The notes under the pieces are model-generated. The model saw nothing but the letters and a program-made list of their open reading frames with translations. It ran no database searches and was not told the DNA's origin. A DNA stretch of 45,586 nt from an uncultured Pelagibacteraceae bacterium. Its GTDB lineage: Bacteria > Pseudomonadota > Alphaproteobacteria > Pelagibacterales > Pelagibacteraceae. The translations under genes were made by a program, and so were the position numbers. Of the stretch, positions 24,648 through 32,934 are shown in pieces. The first letter of the stretch is position 1. Every line of letters starts with the position of its first letter. Location of the stretch: positions 1 through 45,586 of the forward strand of contig CACEFI010000004.1 of NCBI GenBank assembly GCA_902558795.1, read 5' to 3'.

Positions 24648-26153
24648 TTACATTACCACGCCAACTTGCCAAGGATTGAACTCCTCGTCACCGTAGCCGT
24701 TGATCTCACTTTTAGATTTATTTCCTGATGCTGTATTAACTACAAGCTCAAATATTTTTTGTCCTACTTCTTCAACTTTTTCTTCTCCTTCAGCAATTGT
24801 TCCACAGTTAATATCCATATCTTCAGACATTTTTTTATACATTGCTGAATTGGTTGAAAGTTTTAAACTTGGAACTGGTTTACAGCCAAAGCAAGATCCT
24901 CTACCTGTAGTAAAGCAAATTACATTCGCTCCCGAAGCTACTTGACCAGTTACTGATACAGGGTCATAACCTGGAGAGTCCATAAAATTAAAACCTTTGT
25001 TTTTTAAAGGTTCAGCATACTGCAATACATCTTGAAGTGTAGAGTTTCCTCCCTTAGCAACAGCTCCTAAAGATTTTTCTAAAATTGTAGTCAAACCACC
25101 TTTTTTATTTCCAGGTGCAGGATTGTTGTCCATTGAACTATTATTTATAGATGTATAATGCTTCCACCATTCAATCCTCTTAATTAGTTTATCAGCTGTT
25201 TCTTGTGAGTTAGCTCTATTAATTAGCAGATGTTCTGCTCCATATATTTCAGGAGTTTCAGATAAAATTGAACTTCCGCCTTTTTTAACCAATAGATCAG
25301 CTGCAATTCCTAATGCGGGGTTTGCTGTAATTCCCGAATATCCATCTGACCCTCCACATTGCAAAGCAAGAGTTAGATGACTAACTGGCAGTGAAGTTCT
25401 TTCAACGTTATTTGCTTCACTCAGTAAATTTTTAATTTGGGATAATACTTTTTCAACAATCTTTTTGGTTCCACCTTCATCTTGGATAGTTAAAAAATGA
25501 ATTCTATTATGTTTTTTTACAGACTCATCAAATAAACTTACTTGTGCACACTCACATCCTAAACCTATAACAAAAACATGTGAAAAATTTGGATGATTTT
25601 TAAATCCATCAATTGTTCTTTGAAAAATTTGCATACCTTCGCTTACGGTGTTCATCCCACACCCAGTAGAATGTGTAATTGGAACGATACCGTCAATATT
25701 TGGATAATCTTCTAAAATTTTTGAGTATTTAATTCTTTCCACAATCATTTTGGTTACAGTTGCAGAACAATTAACAGTACTTACAATTCCAATATAATTT
25801 CTAGTAGCCACATCACCGTTATCTCTTAAAATCCCGTTAAAAAAAGTATCTGCTTTTTCACTAATAATATTTTTTTTGTTAGTTACTTTAAAATCCCTTT
25901 TAAATTCTCTAAATTCTAGATTGTGTGAATGAACATGTTCGCCTGGCTTAATATCATTTAGTGCAAAGCCAATTATTTGGTCATATTTTATTATAGGATC
26001 CCCTTTATTTATTGATTTTAAACAAACTTTGTGACCAAAGGGAATTGGATCTATAGTGCTTATATCGTGACCTTCTATTTTAGTTTTTTCAGGAATAATA
26101 AATTGACTTACACCCACATTGTCATTTTGGTTTAAAACTATTAGATTATTCAT
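24648..26153 (-). CDS. UxaA-type altronate/galactarate dehydratase
   Basis: The 501-residue protein combines an N-terminal SAF-like domain (about 1-85, ending KPGEHVHSHNLEF) with the UxaA/GarD catalytic region. Conserved Cys-containing segments suited to metal or iron binding are STVNCSAT, THSTGCGMN, GLGCECAQ, LQCGGSDGYSG and GRGSCFGCKPVPSLK. This matches full-length altronate dehydratase, which turns D-altronate into 2-keto-3-deoxygluconate. Related enzymes act on galactarate or other sugar acids. No uxaB or uxaC was recognised nearby, so the true substrate could be a different hexonate. It is divergent from the XylD-type dehydratase across 48 bases. Confidence 0.88.
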   Translation of the reverse strand: MNNLIVLNQNDNVGVSQFIIPEKTKIEGHDISTIDPIPFGHKVCLKSINKGDPIIKYDQIIGFALNDIKPGEHVHSHNLEFREFKRDFKVTNKKNIISEKADTFFNGILRDNGDVATRNYIGIVSTVNCSATVTKMIVERIKYSKILEDYPNIDGIVPITHSTGCGMNTVSEGMQIFQRTIDGFKNHPNFSHVFVIGLGCECAQVSLFDESVKKHNRIHFLTIQDEGGTKKIVEKVLSQIKNLLSEANNVERTSLPVSHLTLALQCGGSDGYSGITANPALGIAADLLVKKGGSSILSETPEIYGAEHLLINRANSQETADKLIKRIEWWKHYTSINNSSMDNNPAPGNKKGGLTTILEKSLGAVAKGGNSTLQDVLQYAEPLKNKGFNFMDSPGYDPVSVTGQVASGANVICFTTGRGSCFGCKPVPSLKLSTNSAMYKKMSEDMDINCGTIAEGEEKVEEVGQKIFELVVNTASGNKSKSEINGYGDEEFNPWQVGVVM

Positions 26154-26201
26154 ATTTTTATTATATAACTAAAACTCTAAACAAGTCATTACAAATTAAT
26201 T

Positions 26202-27986
26202 ATGCCAAAAAAACGTAAAAAAAATTTAAGAAGTCAACAATGGTTTAATAACCCAAAAGATCCAGAAATGACTGCTCTTTATTTGGAGCGATATCTGAAT
26301 TATGGATTGACTCGAAAAGAATTACAATCAGGAAATCCTATAATCGGTATTGCTCAATCTGGAAGTGATCTTTCACCATGTAACAGACATTTTTTATCTT
26401 TAAGTAAAAGAATAAAAGATGGAATTAGAAAAGCTGGTGGTATTCCAATGGAATTTCCAACTCACCCAATCCAAGAAACTGGAAAAAGACCAACTGCAAT
26501 GTTAGATAGAAATCTATCTTACTTATCTTTAGTTGAAGTTTTATACGGGTATCCAATTGATGGAGTAATACTAACAACTGGATGTGATAAGACAACTCCT
26601 GCAGCTTTAATGGCAGCTGCAACTGTAAACATTCCTTCAATTGTTTTGTCAGGTGGTCCAATGTTAGATGGAATTTATAAAGGTAAGTTAGCTGGGTCAG
26701 GTATGGTTGTATGGGAAGCTAGAAAACTTTTAGCAAAAGGTGAAATTAATTATGATGAGTTTATGGATATGGTTGCATCCTCGGCTCCAAGTGTCGGTCA
26801 TTGTAATACAATGGGAACAGCCTCATCTATGAATTCAGTTGCAGAAGCTTTAGGAATGTCCTTAACAGGATGTGCTGTTATACCAGCACCCTATAGAGAA
26901 CGAGAGCAAATTTCTTTTGAAACAGGAAAAAGAATTGTTGAAATGGTTCATGAAGATTTAACACCTTCAAAAATTATGACACGTAAAGCATTTGAAAATG
27001 CAGTAACTCTTGCAAGCGCAATTGGTGGTTCGAGTAACTGCACTGCTCATTTAAGTGCAATTGCCAAACATATGGGAATTAAATTTGATTTATCTGACTG
27101 GCAAAAATTAGGACACAATATTCCTTTATTAGTTAATTGCCAGCCAGCAGGTGAATATTTGATGGAAAGCTTCTACAGAGCAGGTGGTGTGCCTGCAGTA
27201 ATGAAAGAATTAATAAAAAATAAAAAAATTCACACTAACATTATGACAGTTACAGGAAAAACAGTTGGTCAAAATTTAAAAAGAAGAATAGATGTGGATA
27301 CCAAGGTAATAAAAACTTTTAAAAATAGTTTAGAAGAAAATGCAGGTTTTTTAGTTATGAAAAGTAACTTTTTTTCTTCAGCTATTATGAAAACATCAGT
27401 AATTAGTAAAGAATTTAGAGATAGATATCTTTCAGATCCAAAAAATCTAAACGTATTTAATGGAAAAGCTGTAGTATTTGAAGGACCTGAGGATTATCAC
27501 AAAAGAATAAACGACAAAAAATTAAAAATAGATGAAAATTCTATTTTAATTATAAGAGGTTGTGGCCCGGTTGGATATCCTGGATCTGCTGAAGTAGTTA
27601 ATATGCAGCCACCTGACAGACTATTAAAAAAAGGAATTACACACTTACCAACTCTTGGGGATGGAAGACAAAGTGGTACCTCTGAAAGTCCATCAATTCT
27701 TCATGTTTCACCAGAGTCTGCTGTAGGTGGTGACTTAAGAATTGTAAAAACTGGAGATAAAATGAAAATTGATTTAAATAAAAGAAGAGTGGATTTATTG
27801 ATTTCTCAATCAGAGTTTAAGAAAAGAAGAAAAAATAAAAAAATATTTAAAGCAAATAATCAAACACCATGGCAAGAAATTTTTAGAGATACTGTAGGTC
27901 AGCTTGAAGATGGTGCGTGTATTAATTCACGTGGAAATTATTTAGATGTTTCTAATAAAAAAGGTCTTCCAAGAAATTCTCATTAA
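26202..27986 (+). CDS. xylD: XylD-type (IlvD/Edd family) sugar-acid dehydratase
   Basis: The 594-residue protein matches the Caulobacter D-xylonate dehydratase along its length as I recall it: MTALYLERYLNYG, GIPMEFPTHPI, LDRNLSYLSLVE, GHCNTMGTASSMN, VIPAPYRER and VVNMQPPDRLLKKGI. Cys60, Cys128 (GCDKTTP) and Cys201 are in the positions that bind the [2Fe-2S] cluster in this family. It would dehydrate D-xylonate (or L-arabinonate and similar acids) to 2-keto-3-deoxypentonate. The XylB-type dehydrogenases, SMP-30 lactonase, HpcH/HpaI aldolase and aldehyde dehydrogenase in this window would complete a Dahms- or Weimberg-like route. It is followed after one base by a 2-hydroxyacid dehydrogenase gene. 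Confidence 0.87.
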   Translation: MPKKRKKNLRSQQWFNNPKDPEMTALYLERYLNYGLTRKELQSGNPIIGIAQSGSDLSPCNRHFLSLSKRIKDGIRKAGGIPMEFPTHPIQETGKRPTAMLDRNLSYLSLVEVLYGYPIDGVILTTGCDKTTPAALMAAATVNIPSIVLSGGPMLDGIYKGKLAGSGMVVWEARKLLAKGEINYDEFMDMVASSAPSVGHCNTMGTASSMNSVAEALGMSLTGCAVIPAPYREREQISFETGKRIVEMVHEDLTPSKIMTRKAFENAVTLASAIGGSSNCTAHLSAIAKHMGIKFDLSDWQKLGHNIPLLVNCQPAGEYLMESFYRAGGVPAVMKELIKNKKIHTNIMTVTGKTVGQNLKRRIDVDTKVIKTFKNSLEENAGFLVMKSNFFSSAIMKTSVISKEFRDRYLSDPKNLNVFNGKAVVFEGPEDYHKRINDKKLKIDENSILIIRGCGPVGYPGSAEVVNMQPPDRLLKKGITHLPTLGDGRQSGTSESPSILHVSPESAVGGDLRIVKTGDKMKIDLNKRRVDLLISQSEFKKRRKNKKIFKANNQTPWQEIFRDTVGQLEDGACINSRGNYLDVSNKKGLPRNSH

Positions 27987-27987
27987 A

Positions 27988-28956
27988 ATGAAACCAAAAA
28001 TATTAGTTACAAGAAAATTATCAGACGGAGCTGAAGAGAAATTAAAGAAAAATTTTGATGTAACCCTTAATTTGAAAGATGAGCCAATTCCAAATAATGA
28101 ACTTGTTAAAATGGCCAATGAGTACGATGGATTTATTTCAACAGGGTTTGATAAAATTGGAGAAGATTTTTTTAGAGATTTAAATGGTAAATTAAAGATT
28201 ATTGCTCAAGTTGGAGTGGGCTACGACAACATCTCAGTTAAATCTGCCCAAAGTAAAAAAATTAAAGTTACCAATACACCAAATGTGTTAAACGAAGCTG
28301 TTGCTGAAACAACTATTCTTTTAATATTAGCAGCATCAAGAAGAATAGGTGAAGCTTATAATCTTGTAAGATTGGGTAAGTGGAAAGATCAGAAGCCTGA
28401 TTTAACTAAGTTTATGATAGGAAATTCAGTTACAGGAAAAACACTTGGCATAATTGGTATGGGTCGAATTGGGAGAATGGCCGCAAAATGTGCAAAAGCT
28501 TTTGGTATGAAAATAATTTATTATAATAGAAATAAACTTTCAAAAGATCTTGAAGATGGAGCAAAATATTATTCAGATGTAAATTCTATGATGCCTGAGT
28601 GTGATTTTGTAAGTATTCATACCCCTGCTACTGCAGAAACAAAACATATTTTAAATGCCACTACTATTAAACTGTTACCAAAGCATGCTGTAGTAATTAA
28701 CACTTCAAGAGGATCAACAATTGATGATGATGCATTAATAGAAGCACTTCAAAATAATAAAATTTATGCAGCAGGTTTAGATGTGTTTAATAATGAACCC
28801 AATTTAGATGAAAGGTATATGAAACTAGATAATTGTTTTGTTTTACCTCATGTTGGAAGTGCTACTCATGAAACTCGTTTAGCAATGAGCATGATGGCAG
28901 TGGATAATCTTTGTAATTATTTTGATAATAAACCACTTATTTCTGAAGTGGTTTAA
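27988..28956 (+). CDS. D-2-hydroxyacid dehydrogenase (glyoxylate/hydroxypyruvate reductase type)
   Basis: The ORF track starts this gene at 27946, inside the previous gene; the ATG at 27988, one base after the xylD stop, gives MKPKILVTRK, the normal start of the family, and 322 residues. It has GVGYDNIS, the NAD motif GIIGMGRIGR, the active-site Arg in NTSRGSTID, the Glu in FNNEP and the His in LPHVGSAT. Enzymes of this kind reduce glyoxylate or hydroxypyruvate. Coupled to a XylD-type enzyme, it may deal with glycolate/glyoxylate from glycolaldehyde formed by a Dahms-type split, which is an inference. Confidence 0.88.
   Translation: MKPKILVTRKLSDGAEEKLKKNFDVTLNLKDEPIPNNELVKMANEYDGFISTGFDKIGEDFFRDLNGKLKIIAQVGVGYDNISVKSAQSKKIKVTNTPNVLNEAVAETTILLILAASRRIGEAYNLVRLGKWKDQKPDLTKFMIGNSVTGKTLGIIGMGRIGRMAAKCAKAFGMKIIYYNRNKLSKDLEDGAKYYSDVNSMMPECDFVSIHTPATAETKHILNATTIKLLPKHAVVINTSRGSTIDDDALIEALQNNKIYAAGLDVFNNEPNLDERYMKLDNCFVLPHVGSATHETRLAMSMMAVDNLCNYFDNKPLISEVV
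28930..28954 (+). terminator. Hairpin at the 3' end of the hydroxyacid dehydrogenase gene
   Basis: AAACCACTT and AAGTGGTTT form a perfect 9-bp stem around a seven-base loop, spanning the last codons and touching the stop codon. A second short stem, ACAACT/AGTTGT, follows at 28959-28973. There is no clean T-run, so it is a possible but non-classical end signal ahead of the TRAP promoter region. Confidence 0.4.
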
Positions 28957-28984
28957 TACAACTCATAGTTGTTTATTTAGTTAA

Positions 28985-29005
28985 TATATATAATTTCTAT
29001 ACATA
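28985..29005 (+). promoter_or_regulatory. Candidate operator, copy 3 (21-bp dyad)
   Basis: TATATATAA, TTT, CTATACATA: identical to copy 1 read on the opposite strand, with 24 bp of exact identity (28982-29005). It is 78 bases upstream of the TRAP binding-protein ATG and shows an internal TATAAT suited to a -10 box. The rest of the 127-base gap has no further ORF. Confidence 0.5.
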
Positions 29006-29083
29006 ATTATCTCCGTTTTATTTGAAATTAAAAATCATTTGTGATTAAGTTCCAATATTAAAAACATAAACGAGAGGAAGATA

Positions 29084-30100
29084 ATGTTTAAATTAATCAC
29101 AAAAACTATAGCTACTGTAGCTATTGTTTCAGTTGCTTTATTTGGCTCTGCAAATGCAAAGACATTAAAGATTGAAACTCACTTTACTGCTAGTTCACCA
29201 AATGGTGAAGTTGCAGCTCAATTTGCAAAAAATGTTGAAATGTTTTCTGGAGGAAGCTTAAAAATAGAAATGTTCTATTCATCTTCAGTAACAGGTAAAT
29301 CTGCTGAGGTATTTAACTCTGCTCAAACTGGAATTATCGACTGTGATATGACTGGTGCTGGTTACCAAACTGGTAAAAATGCAGCGTTCCAATTCGCAGG
29401 TGATGTAATGGGTGGATATGACAATCCTTATCAACAATATGATTTCTTAAAGTTCCCAGGAGCTCAAGAAGCTGTAGATGCACTTTACAACAAATACGGA
29501 ATGACTTTAATTGGTTGGTGGATACCAGGACATGAGTCTTTGATTTCTAGTAAACCAATTCCAGATGTTGCATCTATTAAAGACTTTAAATTTAGATCAC
29601 CTCCAGGAATGGAAAGTATGATCTTTACAGCATTAGGCGCTAAGCCAATCGTAATGGACTTTGGTGAAGTTCCAACTGCTTTACAAACAGGTCTTATCGA
29701 TGGTGCGGACTATTCATCTTTAGCAACTAACTATGCAGGTGGACACTATGAGCAAAATAAATATGCTACATACCCTGGTTTCCACTCTATGCCTGCTGAC
29801 CACTTAGCTTGTAATACTAAAGTATGGAAAAAGCTAAAACCTCATGAAAGAGGAGCAATGAAAGCAGGAATAGAAATCGCAGGAAGAACTATCACTAGCT
29901 TAGTTGAAAGAAAAAATGCAGAAGCAGTTAAAGCTTTAAATGAAATGGGTGTTACTCTTCATGACTGGTCTAGAGAAGATAGACTTAAGTTTAGAAATGC
30001 TGCACTTGGAGCTTGGGAAGAATGGAAGAAAAAATCTCCTGAAGCTGCTGCTCTTATAGATATACACACAGCTTACATGAAAGCTAACGGTATCCTATAA
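29084..30100 (+). CDS. dctP: TRAP transporter periplasmic binding protein (DctP family)
   Basis: The 338-residue protein has a signal peptide (KLITKTIATVAIVSVALFGSANA, cut near residue 25) and the DctP fold: HFTASSPNGEVAAQFAKNVE, then KFRSPPGMES with the Arg that clamps the ligand carboxylate, and EVPTALQTGLIDGADY. It binds an organic acid in the periplasm for the DctQM membrane unit. The WWIPGHES stretch is typical of the branch that binds larger or ring-shaped acids. A strong ribosome site (GAGAGGAAGATA) and richer C-ending codon use suggest heavy expression. With dehydrogenase, hydrolase and dehydratase genes behind it, a sugar acid ligand is likely. Confidence 0.92.
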   Translation: MFKLITKTIATVAIVSVALFGSANAKTLKIETHFTASSPNGEVAAQFAKNVEMFSGGSLKIEMFYSSSVTGKSAEVFNSAQTGIIDCDMTGAGYQTGKNAAFQFAGDVMGGYDNPYQQYDFLKFPGAQEAVDALYNKYGMTLIGWWIPGHESLISSKPIPDVASIKDFKFRSPPGMESMIFTALGAKPIVMDFGEVPTALQTGLIDGADYSSLATNYAGGHYEQNKYATYPGFHSMPADHLACNTKVWKKLKPHERGAMKAGIEIAGRTITSLVERKNAEAVKALNEMGVTLHDWSREDRLKFRNAALGAWEEWKKKSPEAAALIDIHTAYMKANGIL

Positions 30101-30123
30101 TTATAAGCACATAATAAAATCTT

Positions 30124-30145
30124 GAAGGGCCTGAAAAGGCCCTTC
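30124..30145 (+). terminator. GAAA-loop hairpin between dctP and dctQ
   Basis: GAAGGGCCT, loop GAAA, AGGCCCTTC is a perfect 9-bp GC-rich stem with a GNRA tetraloop, 23 bases after the dctP stop. No T-run follows directly (TAATCT), so it may stabilise the 3' end of a processed dctP message or act as a weak terminator. Its position copies the hairpins after the other two binding-protein genes. Confidence 0.65.
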
Positions 30146-30167
30146 TAATCTATAAAATTTTTAGCCT

Positions 30168-30737
30168 ATGCTTGACAAACAACTACAAGAACAAAATGAA
30201 AAAGTTGCAAGTAAAGATGATTTTCCAATAAATTGGATTGATAGAGTTTCATTATTTTTAAGCCATACAATAAAATATTTAATCCCCATAATAGTACTTG
30301 TAATGATGTACGAAATTTTTATGAGGTATATTTTAGAAAAACCAACTTTATGGGCCAACGAACTATGTTTATGGTTAGCTGGTGTTTGTTATTTAGTAGG
30401 CGGTATATATGCCACAAGATTAAGAAGTCATATAAGAATAGTATTATTATATGATTTTGTAAGTAGACCCACACAGAGAATTTTTGATTTAATAAGCACA
30501 TTAATTATTGTAATTTTTGCAGCTGCCGTAATTTATGGCGGTATGGAAGATGCATATAGATCATTCATAAATTGGGAGAGATTTGCAACTTATTGGGATC
30601 CACCAATTCCAGCAACTATGAAGCCGCTAACACTTATATGTGTATTTCTTATAGCAGTGCAATCAGTAAATAATCTAATAATTGATTGGAGAAACCCTAA
30701 AGAAAAACAATACGACCCTTCTAAGGATTTAAAATAA
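30168..30737 (+). CDS. dctQ: TRAP transporter small membrane subunit (DctQ family)
   Basis: The 189-residue protein has a hydrophilic N-terminal stretch of about 30 residues and four membrane helices, with the typical DctQ landmarks VMMYEIFMRYILEKPTLWANELCLWL and GGIYATRLRSHIRI. It forms the small half of the TRAP membrane complex. It begins after the hairpin that follows dctP and is separated by one base from dctM. The function follows from this arrangement and the conserved 'P.W..E' and 'R...H' elements. Confidence 0.9.
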   Translation: MLDKQLQEQNEKVASKDDFPINWIDRVSLFLSHTIKYLIPIIVLVMMYEIFMRYILEKPTLWANELCLWLAGVCYLVGGIYATRLRSHIRIVLLYDFVSRPTQRIFDLISTLIIVIFAAAVIYGGMEDAYRSFINWERFATYWDPPIPATMKPLTLICVFLIAVQSVNNLIIDWRNPKEKQYDPSKDLK

Positions 30738-30738
30738 A

Positions 30739-32061
30739 ATGGAATTTGAAATAGGAACACTCTCGATAATATTAATAGTTGGATTGTTAGCTCTTATATC
30801 TATAGGTGTTCCAATGGGCTTTGCTTCAGGTTTTATGGGAGCAGTTCTTGTATTTTTAAATATTGGTGAGCACGCACTAGGTATATTACTTTCAAGATAT
30901 TATTCTCTTGTAGTTACTTATTCTTTTTTATCGGTGCCATTATTTATTTTTATGGCCTCCTTACTTGAACGCTCTAATATAGCGAGAGATTTATATGATG
31001 CTTTAAATGCGTGGTTAAGAAAAACTAGAGGTGGAGTAGGAGTTGTCACTGCGATCATGGCAACAATCATGGCTGCAATGAGTGGAATTATTGGAGGAGA
31101 AATAGTTTTATTAGGATTAATCGCACTGCCTCAAATGTTAAGACTTAAATATGATCAAGACATGTCTATTGGTATTATTTGTGCATCTGGATCTTTAGGA
31201 ACAATGATACCTCCATCAATTGTTTTAATTATTTATGGATTAACTACAGAGACTTCTATTACAATGTTATTCCAAGAAGCAATTGTGCCTGGTTTAATGA
31301 TTTCAGGCTTAATCATTACTTACATTCTTATTCGAACAAGATTACAACCTCACCTTGCCCCATTAAGTGATGAGCCACCATTAACTTTAAAAGAAAAAAT
31401 TTCATACCTACCGGGTCTTTTACCTCCAATTGGTATAGTAATAATTGTTTTAGGTTCAATTTATTCTGGAATAACAGGTATCACAGAAGCTGCTGGGATG
31501 GGTGTTGTAGCTACATTAATTATAATTTTTGCTAGAAAAGAATTGACACTTTTTTTATTTAAAGATGCACTAACAAGAACGTTTAAAGCATCTGGAACAA
31601 TTTTAACAATTACTTTTGGTGCAACAGTTTTAGCTGGAGCTTATTCACTTGCAGGTGGTCCAAAATATGTAGCTGAAACAATTTTAGCTTATGATTTGAA
31701 ACCAATGTATTTAATTTTCATGATGCAATTAATGTTCTTAGTGATGGGAGCATTTATGGATTGGGTAGGAATAGTATTGTTGGCAATGCCAGTATTTTTA
31801 CCAATAGTATTAGCACTTGGTTTTGATCCAATTTGGTTTGGAATTTTATTTTGTGTAAATATGCAAGTTTCATTTTTAAGTCCACCATTTGGTCCAGCCG
31901 CTTTTTACTTAAAGTCAGTTGCTCCACCTCATATATCATTAACAGATATTTTTAGAGGATTTGCTCCATTTATAGTAATTCAGTTAATTGTATTAGCATG
32001 TGTTATGTTTTTCCCGGAAGTTATGACACAAAACTTCCACGAATTTGTCCCCAAAAAGTAA
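30739..32061 (+). CDS. dctM: TRAP transporter large membrane subunit (DctM family)
   Basis: The 440-residue integral membrane protein is the sodium-coupled channel subunit of the TRAP transporter. It shows GVPMGFASGFMGA, SVPLFIFMASLLERSNIA, GGEIVLLGLIALPQM, ASGSLGTMIPPSIVLIIYG and the late MDWVGIVLLAMPVFLPI/SPPFGPAAFYL, all classic DctM elements with about 12 helices. Its stop is followed immediately by the ATG of the next dehydrogenase, tying transport to catabolism. Confidence 0.95.
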   Translation: MEFEIGTLSIILIVGLLALISIGVPMGFASGFMGAVLVFLNIGEHALGILLSRYYSLVVTYSFLSVPLFIFMASLLERSNIARDLYDALNAWLRKTRGGVGVVTAIMATIMAAMSGIIGGEIVLLGLIALPQMLRLKYDQDMSIGIICASGSLGTMIPPSIVLIIYGLTTETSITMLFQEAIVPGLMISGLIITYILIRTRLQPHLAPLSDEPPLTLKEKISYLPGLLPPIGIVIIVLGSIYSGITGITEAAGMGVVATLIIIFARKELTLFLFKDALTRTFKASGTILTITFGATVLAGAYSLAGGPKYVAETILAYDLKPMYLIFMMQLMFLVMGAFMDWVGIVLLAMPVFLPIVLALGFDPIWFGILFCVNMQVSFLSPPFGPAAFYLKSVAPPHISLTDIFRGFAPFIVIQLIVLACVMFFPEVMTQNFHEFVPKK

Positions 32062-32934
32062 ATGACTAAAAAAATTGGTTTTATCGGCATAGGCCTGATG
32101 GGCTTTCCAATGGCAAAAAACATATTAAAAGCTGGTTATTATCTTAAAGTGTTTAATAGATCTCGGAACAAAGCAGAAGCATTAAAAGAGTTTGGCGCAC
32201 AAGTTACAGCTTCAATTAATGATGCGGTCAAAGATAGCGATGTTGTAATCACCATGCTAACTGATGATACAGCGATTAATGATGTAATGAATAGTTCTAA
32301 TTTTTTAGAAAATTTAAAATCAGGTGCAACAGTTATTGATATGAGTTCAGTTAAACCAACCACAGCAACTAAACATGGAGAAAATTTAAATTCAAAAAAT
32401 ATTAATTATTTAGATGCTCCTGTTTCAGGAGGAACTATTGGAGCAGAGGAAGCTTCATTAGCAATAATGGTTGGAGGGGAGCAAAATATTTTTGATGAAG
32501 CTTTTGATATTTTAAAGACTATGGGTAACCCAACTTTAGTTGGACCCGTTGGAAGCGGACAAGTCTCTAAACTAGCAAATCAAATAATAGTCGGCTTAAC
32601 TATTGGAGCAGTTGCCGAAGCTATAACGCTTTGTGAAAAAGCAGGAGCAAATCCAAAAAAAATGATCAAAGCCTTGTCTGGAGGTTGGGCAGACAGTAAA
32701 ATACTGCAAACACATGGAAAAAGAATGATTGATAAAGATTTTACCCCAAAAGGTAGAACTTCTGTTCATTTAAAAGATATGAGCAATATTTTAGAGTGTG
32801 CAAATAGTTTTAATACTCATTTGCCTATTTCAAATTTAGTTAAAGAAATGTATAAAACACTTGTTGAAAATGGACATGGAGAAACAGATCATAGTTCTCT
32901 CTATAAAGAAATCGAAAGGATAAATAAGAAATGA
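32062..32934 (+). CDS. Beta-hydroxyacid dehydrogenase (3-hydroxyisobutyrate/tartronate semialdehyde reductase family)
   Basis: The 290-residue protein has all four family motifs: the Rossmann GFIGIGLMGFPMAKN (5-19), substrate-binding DAPVSGGTIGA near 118, the catalytic Lys in GQVSKLANQ near 169, and the cofactor-related LKDMSNIL near 238. Such enzymes interconvert a beta-hydroxyacid and its semialdehyde, for example D-glycerate and tartronate semialdehyde (GlxR/GarR). It abuts dctM and overlaps the next SDR gene by four bases. In a sugar-acid cluster tartronate semialdehyde or a related product is plausible but unproven. Confidence 0.87.
   Translation: MTKKIGFIGIGLMGFPMAKNILKAGYYLKVFNRSRNKAEALKEFGAQVTASINDAVKDSDVVITMLTDDTAINDVMNSSNFLENLKSGATVIDMSSVKPTTATKHGENLNSKNINYLDAPVSGGTIGAEEASLAIMVGGEQNIFDEAFDILKTMGNPTLVGPVGSGQVSKLANQIIVGLTIGAVAEAITLCEKAGANPKKMIKALSGGWADSKILQTHGKRMIDKDFTPKGRTSVHLKDMSNILECANSFNTHLPISNLVKEMYKTLVENGHGETDHSSLYKEIERINKK

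Noticed and set aside
27946-27987. Upstream start of the hydroxyacid dehydrogenase given by the ORF track
   Set aside because: It lies inside xylD and adds 14 residues absent from the family; the ATG at 27988 follows the xylD stop by one base.
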